Assembly: GCF_963675165.1 (NCBI RefSeq)
Contig: NC_087391.1
Span: 2,189,001 to 2,253,000 of the forward strand
Direction: 5' to 3'
Length of the DNA stretch: 64,000 bases
DNA from: Halichondria panicea
Lineage: Eukaryota; Porifera; Demospongiae; Suberitida; Halichondriidae
Every line of letters starts with the position of its first letter. Within the stretch, counting starts at the first letter, position 1. Below are positions 50,004 through 62,600 of the stretch, in pieces. Below the pieces are notes generated by a model. That model worked only from the letters and a program-made list of their open reading frames with translations, did not search any database and was not told the origin of the DNA. A program made the position numbers and the translations under genes.

Positions 50004-51720
50004 CAGGTTCACAGATACTTCCAGTAAATCCAAACAGACAGGTGGTACATCTTGTGGATATATTTCGTCCAGATAGACACACTGTACAGTCACGGCTGCT
50101 ATCATATCCAGGCAGGCAAGTGGAGCGCTGGAGCCAAGATTGCGATTACCTACGCACTCTAAACAATTAGATTTAGTATTAGGGTCAAAGTTAGTTGCCA
50201 AGCATGTTAGACAGAGTGTTTCTGGGTCTCCTCCCGGTAGAGCACACACACTGCAGTTTGTATCAATGAACCTGTCTGGTTGTAGGCAACTAATGCAGTT
50301 GGTAGAGGGATTTCTGTTGGGTAGACACTGAGTGCAGTTGGTAGAGGGATCTCTGTTCGGTAGACACTGAGTGCAGTTGGTAGAGGGATCTCTGTTCGGT
50401 AGGCAACTAGTGCAGTTGGTAGAGGGATTTCTGTTGGGTAGACACTGAGTGCAGTTGGTAGAGGGATCTCTGTTGGGTAGGCAACTAGTGCAGTTGGTAG
50501 AGGGATTTCTGTTGGGTAGACACTGAGTGCAGTTGGTAGAGGGATCTCTGTTGGATAGACACTGAGTGCAGTTAGTAGAGGGATCTCTGTTGGGTAGGCA
50601 ACTAGTACAGTCCGAGATAATGTCCCAGCCTGGTAGACACTGGGCGCAGTTGGTAGAGGGATCTCTGTTCGGTAGACACTGAGTGCAGTTGGTAGAGGGA
50701 TCTCTGTTGGGTAGGCAACTAGTACAGTCCGAGATAATGTCCCAGCCTGGTAGACACTGGGTGCAGTTGGTAGAGGGATCTCTGTTGGGTAGACACTGGG
50801 TGCAGTTGGTAGAGGGATCTCTGTTGGGTAGGCACTGGGTGCAGTTGGTAGAGGGATCTCTGTTGGGTATATGCACTGGGTGCAGTTGGTAGAGGGATCT
50901 CTGTTGGGTAGACACTGAGTGCAGTTGGTAGAGGGATCTCTGTTGGGTAGGCAACTAGTACAGTCCGAGATAATGTCCCAGCCTAGTAGACACTGGGTGC
51001 AGTTGGTAGAGGGATCTCTGTTGGGTAGACACTGGGTGCAGTTGGTAGAGGAATCTCTGTTGGGTAGACACTGAGTGCAGTTGGTAGAGGGATCTCTGTT
51101 GGGTAGGCAACTAGTATACAGTCCGAGATAATGTCCCAGCCTGGTAGACACTGGGTGCAGTTGGTAGAGGGATCTCTGTTTGGTAGACACTGAGTGCAGT
51201 TGGTAGATCGATCTCTGTTGGGTAGACACTGGGTGCAGTTGGTATAGGGATCTCTGTCGGGTAGACACTGGGTGCAGTTGGTAGAGGAATCTCTGTTGGG
51301 TAGGCACTGGGTGCAGTTGGTAGAGGGATTTCTGTTGGGTAGGCACTGGGTGCAGTTGGTAGAGGAATCTCTGTTGGGTAGACACTGGGTGCAGTTGGTA
51401 GAGGGATCTCTGTTGGGTAGGCACTGAGTGCAGTTGGTAGAGGAATCTCTGTTGGGTAGGCACTGGGTGCAGATGGTAGAGGGATCTCTGTTGGGTAGGC
51501 ACTGAGTGCAGTTGGTAGAGGAATCTCTGTTGGGTAGGCACTGGGTGCAGTTGGTAGAGGGATCTCTGTTGGGTAGACACTGGGTGCAGTAGGTAGAGGG
51601 ATCTCTGATGGGTAGACACTGGGTGCAGTTGGTAGAGGGATCTCTGTTGGGTAGACACTGGGTGCAGTTGGTAGAGGGATCTCTGTTGGGTAGACACTGG
51701 GTGCAGTTTTTCTGTAGGTT
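50004..51720 (-). repeat. Coding 39-bp minisatellite in gene G
   Basis: It has the same unit as gene B, but almost all units are the Asn form (STNCTQC) with long runs of LPNRDPSTN. The five-unit 195-bp block of B is absent. So the arrays of two recent duplicates were rebuilt independently after the duplication. Confidence 0.85.
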
Positions 51721-52696
51721 ATAGAATTTCAACAAGCATGTTGTACACTCATCGAAAGGATTGAAAGTAGAGTCCAAGCATGACGCACAGTTATCGGTTG
51801 GGTCATATCTTGTGTTAACGCATGATGAGCAACTTGTTTTAACGTCATAGTTGAGAAAGCAGGCTTGACAGTTTGTGTCTGGATCATATTTGGCATCCAA
51901 ACAGGTAGAACAGCCTGTAGTAATATCCAGGTTGTAGAGGCAGTCGTTGCAGGCTACAAGAGGTGAAGGGTCTAATCGGTTATCAGTACATGTTAGAGTA
52001 CCATCAGCTCGACATGTCGCCACTCGTGGATTGTTCTGAGGTGTGGTGGTACAGTCAGATCCACAGAAACCAGGAGAGCATTCGACTCTGAAACTCATGG
52101 TCATGTGAGATATGTTGTGGTATCCAGTGAACGTCATCTCCTCTGTAAAGTCTGCTCCAAGTTGAAGGTTGTCCAGGTCAATCAACAGACTGTCTATTAT
52201 GTTTGGCAGCATACTGTCCACAGCTTCTATGAAAAACTGTATTTGTCTCTATATATAATTATATATAAATAAAGAGTTAAAACATGGTAGGTGAAATGAA
52301 TATACAACTTACCGTCCACATGCTATAATATGTTTTTGAAACAGGTAGAGGATTGGGTGTTACTCCCAGTAGTGCTGTTGGACCTTGACCGAATGTTGTA
52401 CTTATTTCACTGAATGGGCAAGTGCTGGGTGACATTGTACAGTCTGTGAAGCTGTACCCCATGCTGGGTCTTGTCTCTAGTGATGCACCGAATGTTCTGA
52501 TGGTCCAACGGAACCTGGTGTCACATCTCTCCTCTCCTGTGTTGTCACAGTTGCGAGATTTGAATGGTTTATCATCACAGCACACTGATACCAACTGGTC
52601 TTGAGCAACTCCAGCTTTAACCTGACATTCAGCACACAGTCCGGTTGGGTTGGTGTAGTCGACCAAGTTGACAGTGAGAATAAATTCACCACTTAC

Positions 52697-55600
52697 CTGC
52701 TAAGAAATAAATTAAGCCGATTTTGATAATTATGTGTAGACTCTGATTCTGATAAGTTACTAGCCTCGGTCACAGGCTAATTTATAATGGAAGGAGAAAA
52801 ATAGCCTGGTATGTACCGCGTAGAAACTGAATTATTAGCGTATGGGCTAATGTGGTCAATAGCAGACCTCTATACGCTTATATTTGAGGATGCGCTTATA
52901 ATGCAGTCATTTCTATAGCCCCATCCAGTAACCAGATGTTCCTGTGACAATGATGACTTGCTAGCTAACAGCTTTAGTGCAAGACTAGCTTATAAGTTGA
53001 AAAGAAAGTTTGTGCGAACAATGATGCTATAAAAGATTCTGAAGAGACTACAACAGCCTTCGATCACTGTGAGTCAAACTAGCAATAACTCGAGAAAGAA
53101 GCTTTATTTTCCAAATTCACGAATTAAAATCGTGGCTAGAAGCTTATAGAAGTGTAAGGTATTGCAACCATTGGAGTTACAGCTGGAATACACATCGTGA
53201 CACACACACACACAGTCAGCTTTATCGTATCCCTTGTGCGACTACGCCTCGAGGCTTAACAAACATGACAATCATGCTTCTAAGATCATTCATCAAGCCA
53301 TCAGGTACATGTATATAGACTTTTGTTTCCGTTAAGCTCCTCTTCTATAACACTCTTGATTAATGTATGGTAGATACTAATTACACCTCTTATAACACTC
53401 TCAGTAATGCTTTTTGAGTGAAGCAAACATGGCAAGAGGCATTAGCACAACGCAGCTTGCAAAGTTCATTATGCCTCAGTGCGCATGCGCACGCGAGGTA
53501 TATACGGTAATGTGTTTGTGCATGTGTCTGTCTGTGTGTCTGTGTGCTCAAGGATCAATGAAGTGTAAGTAAGAGTTAAAGTTTCTATAAGCTTCTAGTT
53601 GGATTTTAATTGCAAAATAATGCTTCGTTCTCGAGTTATGCCTACTTGGAATGTTATTATATAGCCTTTTCAGAAGGGTGTGTAGCAAACTTATCCATGG
53701 AGTGTGCTAGTATAGCTAGCTCTGCACTAGAACGCGCTAGCTATTGGTAGCTGCAAGAGAGATGCGAGGCTCGATCTATACTGTACTGATGCAGCCATTA
53801 AGTTTAGCTTTTAGACTTGTATTTTTGGCATCCTTTTTAATCAATCATGGTCAATCATTTCGCACTCTTTGATTCCCTAGCCCTGTGATTACAGATGCAG
53901 CAAAATTACCATAAGAACATTATGATACCTGCATGTGTGTATTAGCAATAATTATAGCTTTCTGTTATGTAGCTTTGACACACCCACCGAGGCATCAGCA
54001 CCCGCGGTGCTTCATTGTACCAGGATTAGCTAGGGTTGCATTGTACTGGCAGACAAAAATCTAGTAAAGAATCTAGCAAACGCTCTGATAACTCGTCAGA
54101 ATAGAAGGTATATATTTGGGTGCACACTCGAAGGAGCAAGGAATTTCAAAATAGTCTGATCTCAGTCTCTGATATGCTAACAAGACAAGCTGACTTTGGA
54201 TTGAAACAATAATATACAATGAGCCAGCTCAATAAAATATTGTTGCAGCACGTGATCATGTCCAACCTCCTAATCAGGTGAAGGTGCATGCATGCAGCAT
54301 GTACTGGCAGCCTGTATGCATGTTCAGACACCACAATATATAGATCTCTCATAAATCTTATACTATGCACGTACATCACTGTAGAGTAATACATACATGC
54401 AGAGAGCAGCAACTTGGATTCTTATAGTGTGAGCCTGCATGCCCACAATCACACGAAAACTAAGTTTGTAGCATTTGCTGCTGTCTGTGGTGCTTCAAGC
54501 AGCGTAATACACAGTAGACTCTCGCTATTCCGGCTCTCTGAAGTACGGCCACCTCGATATATCGGCCATTTGGCTTGGCACGGAATGCTAGCTATATGTT
54601 TACTGCCCAAAACTCACCCTGAAGTACGGCCACTCGCTATTCCGTTTACCGGCCAGTGCTGGCTGTCCCAAACAAGGTTTTCAATGTAATTTTATACGTA
54701 TATTACGGCCGGATATGACGTTTTGGGTGTGGTTTAGCAAATAAAATTGGATTACACTTAAATAGAGAACATTATCCTACATTATCCTCGAGACAAGAAC
54801 CGCAAAAGTAGTCATTAAATTTGAGGTAAGGTCGTTTTTAAGCCGCGCCTATTTCTTTGAGCTACAGCCACCTCGCTATTCCGGCCAAGCTGCATGGTCC
54901 CAAGGGTGACCGGATTAATGAGAGTCTACTGTAGTTGGATAGATAGATATAATTATGTACAATGCATGTTGTCTAAACATGCAGCACACCTCCATGTGTA
55001 TATAAGTTTCTGTTTTAGTGCGAGGTGAGGCTCACACTAAAAACAGAAATAGTATGAGCTATATATATATGAGCCTATATATTATACCTTCACACTAAAA
55101 CAGAAACTTATACACCTGGAGGTGTACTGCATGTCTATACAACAGTAATAGAAGTACCATGCACAGATAATAGAATGATACCAGCGAAAATCTAATAACT
55201 CTGAGAGAAGTTTATTTTTGTTTTAGTGTGATTTGCATGCGCATATGCATATCCACACCTCACACTAAAACAGAAAATAATACACATGTGGATCAAGGCA
55301 GGCTGCATGTTTAGACACAGTGTAATATACGTAAGTCTATACACATCAGTATACTAAACTGCTTTGTATATAACTACCACAGACACCAGCAAATTCAGGA
55401 GAGTTTCCGGTATTTCTTTAGTGTGAGCCCTCACATAATTATAACAACAGAAAGTTTGGCCTTTCTTTTTACTGATTTGTAGCATGACACATGCATCAGT
55501 ATACTACTATGTCTATAAGCTAGACTACCTTTATGTGTCATGCACATGATCTGCAGGTCACAGCTACACTGCTGTGCAGCACTGCACTGGCAATGATTAT

Positions 55601-56324
55601 ATTAAAACTCACGCAATATCAAACAATGCCCTATCAAACAATGCCCATTGTTTCCGGTATTTCAGTTTCAGTGTATTACAGATTTTATGGCCTAACATAC
55701 GCTTACATGTATATAATTGAGTAAGCGCTAATAATCCAGTTTCTACGATATTGCATGGGTGCTATTTAATTTAATTCGGGGAATCCCTCCACCTGTTCTC
55801 TTTTTAATCTATGCTTCTCTATCTATGTGAAGCAGCTTAGTCAAACTAAAGTAGTTTCTGAGACTGGGGGGAGGAGGTACTCAAGCCCCCTAAACCCCCC
55901 ACTGGATCCGCCCCTGCGTAAGAGGCTCTCATCTACCTCTATGATGGTTGTATGGTCCAGATGTCTGAGCTTGGTTCTGTACAGGTTACGGCAAGTCTAT
56001 GGTGCTTCCTACTGTTGCTTGTGAAGACAACTCAATCATACGACTATCGTAGAGGTAGATGAGATCCGCTTATGGCTTCAGACTAGTGTGCAAGCCTTCC
56101 AAACCAACATAATGGCATAAGCCACAGCTTCATGGAACTTAGTCATGCAAGGGAGAGTATTTATGAAGCATGTTCTTAGTAAACGAACTAGTTTATATAC
56201 GGTATAATTTACTACATTCATAGTACGATTAGTTGGTAATTTGTAGTGTATCCAGCCCTATAGCGTTCCATTAGAAAAAGTCAGGCCTGCATGCAAGAAC
56301 GAGCTAGGTTAATAATCTACTTAC
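52697..56324. repeat. Intron 1 of gene G: inverted-repeat elements
   Basis: It is collinear with the B intron, with gtagaaactg-type ends at 52820 and, inverted, ending at 55746. It has gained about 0.9 kb near 53,200-54,110 (containing a tail-intron-like stretch with GAGGCATCAGCACCCGCGG) and the 420-bp element listed separately. Confidence 0.5.
54512..54931. mobile_element. 420-bp element with CAGTAGACTCTCG ends
   Basis: CAGTAGACTCTCGCTATTCCGG at the left and CCGGATTAATGAGAGTCTACTG at the right form terminal inverted repeats, with further inverted copies of GTACGGCCACCTCG inside. The B intron near 10,760 lacks it. The ends look like those of pogo-type elements. No transposase frame is present. 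Confidence 0.75.
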
Positions 56325-56406
56325 AGTTGTTGATGTGACAATCAGTAGAACTGCGAGTAGTGCAACACGTAACATGTATCCTCTGGTAACCATCACGATC
56401 CACACA
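56325..56406 (-). other. Type 2 leader exon of gene G
   Basis: It encodes MVTRGYMLRVALLAVLL with donor gtaagt and acceptor ttgcag; a noncoding exon donor follows at 56575. It is the counterpart of 12670-12751. Confidence 0.65.
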
Positions 56407-57990
56407 CTGCAAACACAAATACATGTTCCTGGGCTTGTATAGATTGGTGAATATGTAGATCTACAAGCACAAAACCTAGAGCCTAGCATGTACACATGTC
56501 AGCCTAACACAGATCTAGATCTAGTTCTGAAATGCATGTTCAAAGAGCTGCATACTTACTTTACCTTAACTTACCACAGTCACAGTATACTAGCACCTAT
56601 TTGACACACAGCTATTAAAGATTTATCAGCCACTGAACTGAATGTAATAATGATTTTCAATGTTGGGATATAAAATCAGCGTGGGCAGAACGCTCCCACA
56701 ATCAGAGCAGAATCTATGACTGGTGACAAAAAGTACACAACCAGCTGATTATGCATGGTTCCTGCATGGTCCACAACTTAATTAGAGATGGTCACCGCCT
56801 TTACTTTTCTGCAGAGAATCTATCTGCTAAACCCACCTGACCTCTGCCAAACATTAATTTTATTAAAGCTCTGTTCCAGGCCATTGCACGTTTTTAAGGA
56901 AAGACGCTGCATGATGATTGCCATGTAATTCATGGATATCGTATCGATCATTATCGATCATACCATAATTTGTCCATTCTAGTCTTTATAGTTCAGCTGA
57001 CACAAGTTTGATAGAAACTTGACCAGGGACATGCAATGTATTATACTGTTTGAAAGAACAACTTTCTACTGGCTAAATTTGGATATCTATATCCTATAAA
57101 ACAAACTGGACAGTTTATGAACAAGTGCATGATCGCAAACACGCAACACTCACAGGCAAATAGTTGCTAGGATTATATAATAATTATAATAGTCTGATCG
57201 TTTGAGCTTCATCGGGAAACTGTGTCATGTGAATTGGTACCACTGTACCACTATACACTACTGCACGATACAAAGTAACTGGCACATGCAATAACTAGTG
57301 TCACCGTGGTCCAGGCCATGTAATGTGCTATTGTACTAGGATGCCACATTGTGCTTGTACGCTATATTTTTGATGCACAGCATGCATGCCAGCAAAGATA
57401 GTAGAGGAAGAGGGATTGGCAACGTGCCTGAGAACTCCTAGTATGTTTTTGTATGTGGGTAAGGGAACCCTCTTAGCATGCAACCTTGGCAGTGTTTGGC
57501 AAACTTTGTGAAGGACGGTGCATTGGAGCTGCTACTGGAATGACCTTTCACCTTAAGCTTTATACTATGGCACGACCACGTGCACTGCTTTTTGCTGAGT
57601 TGGCACAACTGATGACTAAGATGGGTGCCAGTCTGGTCACACGTTCATCTATAATTATATCAATAAAATACTAGCCGAACCAATCCCCAGCAATCCCACT
57701 CCATTCTGACGAGATCAGTTATATCATTCACCTTTATAGACTAGTGAGCAAAGTAGAGTGGCAACTTGCAGTAACTAACTGTCTATATAGCTACAGTATT
57801 CACCTTCAACTATCATGCACAAAATTCAGTCACACGAATGATTACCCCCACATATCACAAATAGCACTAGAAAATAACATATTCAACTGTGAGCTCAGTA
57901 CGGAGTCAAAGCATGGAGTTGGTTATAATTATGTATAAACACAATGCAGCAGTAGATGACACTAGAGTACCAATCTTATAATCTACTTAC

Positions 57991-58059
57991 AGCTCTGGGC
58001 GTGGCCACTAGTAAGGCTCCGAGTAGTAACACACAGAGTTGATTGCCCCTGATGTCCAT
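57991..58059 (-). other. Type 1 leader exon upstream of gene G
   Basis: It encodes MDIRGNQLCVLLLGALL with donor gtaagt; an upstream UTR donor lies at 59078. It is the counterpart of 14347-14415. Its retention in both duplicates means the two-leader layout is older than the A-B-C to F-G-H duplication. Confidence 0.6.
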
Positions 58060-58673
58060 TGCTCGTACAGACACACACACTAGTGGATAGTAAAATAATA
58101 TTGAGAGCAGGGCATTCAAACAATGAACAGCAGCTACATGTTTAGGTATTAATAATTTCTGCTATTTCTGTGAATGAGAGTAAAATCCCTTCACTACATC
58201 ATTATGAGTAAATAAACGCTATGAATAACATTAATTTCACAACTTTAGCACAAATCAAAAATGGCTCAACAGTGAAATCGCAGTAAAGTTTAACTGTGAA
58301 AATATGTCACCTAAGGTAGTGAGTGTGTGCTTGGTAGAAAGCTAATGTTTATCCAGGGGCTCAAAATCAACACAGGGGGTACGTTGCTAAGCTGTTTTAA
58401 TCATGTTAGAAATCTCAACAAGTGCTTGTAAGGCAATTACGTTGAAAGCCACTCGAGAAATACTTACTGCTTGCCAACTATTAAAATACTGTATGTGGAG
58501 TTTGGAGTACACGCGTACAGGGACGCACAATGAGGTACGTAGAACAGAAAGAAGACACTGACTTCATTATCGATTTGTTTTGCTAAGAATTAGCTGACTT
58601 GGCTTGCTTGAAACCGATTTTGGTAGAAAAGGGAGAGTGTAAATTATATCTCTAAGACTGTACTGTAGATACT

Positions 58674-59024
58674 GTAAGACCTCGATTTAAGGCGACATTT
58701 TTAAATAATTACGAGCCACAGAGATCGCTTTTTTTGGGAGTTGAAAAATAACTATGTTAAAGTTCTGGTGTATTTAAAGGGTCGAATCTAATTGGAGGTA
58801 GCTCCACCTAGTCTACTTGCATCGATTTCAGGCCGCATAAAAAACATGTATTTTCCAGTGGGCTATAGAATTGAGGAAAGGGTGTGGCTACATTACCTCC
58901 ATTTTAGGACGAGACATTAATCATGGTCAGCGCAGCTGTCGCTACTTTTAGAGCGGTCAAACATTGCCTAAGCTCGAGAGTGCATGTCGCGTATTTTGAG
59001 AGTCGCCTTAAAACAAGGTCTTAC
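58674..59024. mobile_element. Second full copy of the 351-bp element
   Basis: Same ends and length as 14947-15297, at the collinear position of the duplicated block. Confidence 0.75.
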
Positions 59025-59662
59025 GATACACATCTAGATCTACAGTAGAAATGAGAACAGCATGCCCGGTAACTCACCAAACAACAAGAGGTCAGATCTC
59101 TGCAGGTATAGGCGTTAGACACGTTGACACAGGTGGAACCAGGATCTTCAAAATAAAGACACACACTTGAGCAGCTTCAGCCATAGAAGAATTGCACCAC
59201 CTATTTTTTTCAAAACACACCTCTGTAAAAAAATCATATCATATCACCTATTTTTGCAAAACGCGCCTCTACTTTTTCACTGCTAATATTGGCGGTAATC
59301 ACCTCCCATATACATAGGCCAGCTGCTACACCAGAAAGCACACAGTCACACCAACGTGCTCACACTATACAGAAACAACACCACTACATGGATGACATAA
59401 CACATACACGTAGTGTGCATGTGTGTCCTTTCAATCGAAGTTTTTTTTTAAATAATAATGGTCAGAATAGGATACACAACAGAAATAATAATGGTGCCGT
59501 GCAAAAAAGGACAAACCATTTGAAGGGATATGTAATTACGATTAAAACTTAACAGTTCAGGTGAACCAGAATTGAAGGTAAATGCAGTCTTAATATTATA
59601 ATCTGATAATGTGAAACACACAACACACACTTCTAAAAATAATACAAAACGAACATATTCAC

Positions 59663-62600
59663 TCACTGCCCTAGGTCATAATGAGCCTCGGCCTCAAGTG
59701 TTATCTTGTCAGGCATTGTGTTCGTGTACACAGAGCTAGCCAGGGGGGCCAATGCAGGGGGCAATGCATTTGTACTATCTATAGGATTGTCCACATAGTC
59801 ATACGAATGTTTGGCGGAGGAGGAAGCAGAAAGGAATTCGCTTGCGTCTGCATAATCATAAGTGTGTTGAGACGTTTCCTTTTTTATCGAAGGAGGAAGA
59901 AAGTCGCTAGTTTCTGTATAGTTATGTTTAGGTCGAGTTGCTTGCTCTTGGGGATAATCGGCAGTATCGTACAGACTTCCATTAGGAGGTGGAGCTTTAG
60001 GTTGTACCTGTTTCAGGTGATGATTATTTGCTACATCGTATGCAGGAAGCTCAGCTTCATGCTTACCCACTTTCGAGTACGCATTAACACTAGGTATAAC
60101 TGAAGGAGGAGGGTAAGTTGTATCGTACTCGTCTCTCCCACGAATATCTTCATCTTCAATTTCTTCATAAGCTCCAGCAGACTTTGATGGATGCCTGGTT
60201 CCTTTCTTAGAAAGTGAATCGTCTGGAGGAGGGAAGGCTTCGTCATAGACCGGCTGCTCAATAAATGTGGCTGTATCATAGTCAGCCAGAGAAGAAGATG
60301 GTTGAGGTGTTACGCTTGTTACCGGAGGTTGACGCAGTTTAGAATAGTCTTCATCCGGTGGGTTGGTAGGAGGTAGTCGATGAGTATGATCAGCTGTGTC
60401 ATTAACAGGTGTGCCTTCTCTTGGCTGGCTGTCATCAGGATAGCTGGCTGTATCATACATTGGTCCATCGAGAGTAGACGTGAGATCCTGGGTGCCTGTT
60501 TTTACCGTATGTGAGGGTGGGCTGACACTAGGGTGGCGTAATTGAGAATAATCATCTTCCGTGTTCACATTTGAAGTCTCATACAGTGAATTAGTAAATG
60601 CATGATCATCTGATGACCCTGTTCCAGTCTTTAAGTCCATTTCCAATCCAGGGCCATATATCGAATTCTGAAACTTATGTTCTGCTGACGATCCACTTCC
60701 AGTTCCAGTTCCAGTATTATCGTAAGCATTACGAGCTGCTCCTTCATCTGTTATAACAATAGCAGGAAACACGCACAAAGGTTATAACAATGAGTTGCTA
60801 GGAAAATATGAGCATGCAACTAAAACTAATATAGCCATTGTATTCCAAAGTATTCAATTATTATTCAAATTTAACTGCATAGCTCACCTGAAACAAATTT
60901 GATGTGACCTCTCCTTCGATTTTTACACACAATTTTTACACACGAGCACACACACAATGATCACCAAGACGATTATCACCAGGAAGAGAGCTCCACCCGC
61001 TATACCACCCACAAGACCACCATTCACGGCAGAAACTGACGGTGTAAATACAGGTCACATCAATCAACATGTTTGCACCTAATTAGTTGGCTAGATTACC
61101 TTAAGGTGACATATTTTCATAGGTAGATTTGTTTGCGTTTTTACAGTTTTGTACATTTTGCGGTATAATTTTTGCGAAATGTCGATCTGGATACATTAAA
61201 CAAGAGGGCGGCCAATTATTTGCGAGTACTAATTTTTGCGATTTTACTGTCATTCGCAGAAATAGCAGAAATTAATACACGCGAAAATATGTCACCTTAA
61301 GGTATGCATTAAGAATGATATGCCTGTGCGTGCACACCAAAACATATCACCAACAAAGGAGATTGGTCATGTAATAGCGGAGGAATGTGCATGCACGGAT
61401 AAAGAAGAAAAGATATACGTACCTACAGAGAAAACTTGCTGTCATAGCTATAGTAAGCTAGAGACTGCTAACGATCACAGCATTCTACACTACTAAGTAA
61501 TGATACGTCCTATACAGAATGTGAGTAGCATACCGCATAGCAGGTATTATTTTTTGAGGGTATAAACTTTCGCGGAAAGACTGGTAGGAAGGATTTCGCG
61601 GATTTAATGTTCGTGGGAGTATCAGCCCTTTGGCGCATGCATGCATGCTGATATTAATGTTCGTGGGTATAAATGTTCGCGGTACATGCAAAAACCGCGA
61701 AAGTTTATACCTTTGAAATAATTATACCCGCTATAATTATGGTAGTCATACTCGAAGCAATTACTTTATAAGCCAGATACTTACAGGTACATTGATTGGT
61801 TTGGTCTTAGTAGGGCTCGTAAACAGGAGGTGTAATACAGGATTGAAAAACATGCAAGAACGCAACATTAAGATAAAATAGCTGAGTTAGCGGGTTAAAC
61901 CGTGACCAACCTCCTCTGGAGTCAACTAAAACTTGAAGAGTAGGTAAACGTCACAGCAATTAATCATTACTAATTAAGAACCTATACACATTTACTAAAC
62001 AAACACCAGTCACTTACCAGGTTCACAGTTACTTCCAGTGAATCCAGCCAGACAGGTGGTACATCTTGTGGATATGTTTCATCCAGATAGACACAGTGCA
62101 CAGTTAAGGCTACTATCATATCCAGGCAAACAAGTGGAGCAGCTGGAGCTGAGATCAAGATTGCCTATGCATTCAGAGCAATTTGTGTTAGGGTCAAAGT
62201 TAGTGGCCAAGCATGTTTGACAGAGTGTTGCTGGGTCCCCTCCTGGTAGAGCACACACACTGCAGTCTGTATCAGTGAACCTGTCTGGTTGTAGGCAGAG
62301 AGAGCAGTTGGTGACTGGGTCTCTGTTGGGTAGGCAACTAGTACAGTCCGAGGTAATGTCCCAGCCTGGTAGGCACTGGGTGCAGACTACAAGAGGTGAG
62401 GGGTCAAATCGGTGATCAGTACATTGACATGTCGCCACTCGTGGATTGTTCTGAGGTGTTGTGGTACAGTCAGATCCACAGAAACCAGGAGAGCACTCGA
62501 CTCTGAAACTCATGGTCATGTGAGATATGTTGTGGAATCCAGTGAACGTCATCTCCTCTGTGAAGTCTGCTCCAAGTTGGAGGGTGTCCAGGTCAATCAA

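Larger units (their letters stand above)
47227..56393 (-). pseudogene. Gene G: Delta-like paralogue with frameshifts in array and tail
   Basis: Partner of B. Exons: leader 56325-56393 (type 2) or 57991-58059 (type 1), MNNL 52313-52696, DSL plus array 50004-52248, transmembrane 49599-49739, tail 47227-48280. The array has 2-nt insertions near 51117 and 50873 and a 1-nt deletion near 50129. They sum to zero, so the exon ends in the right frame, but after the first insertion the reading frame meets a stop at 50983. The tail has a 1-nt deletion near 48013 that leads to a stop at 47880. MNNL, DSL and transmembrane parts are intact. If the indels are real it is a pseudogene or makes a secreted, truncated ectodomain. 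Assembly error in a 39-bp repeat is possible for the array indels, less so for the tail. Confidence 0.75.

Noticed and set aside
50280-51700. Regular short repeats resembling a CRISPR array
   Set aside because: The units are head-to-tail with no unique spacers, encode protein, and lie in an intron-bearing animal gene.
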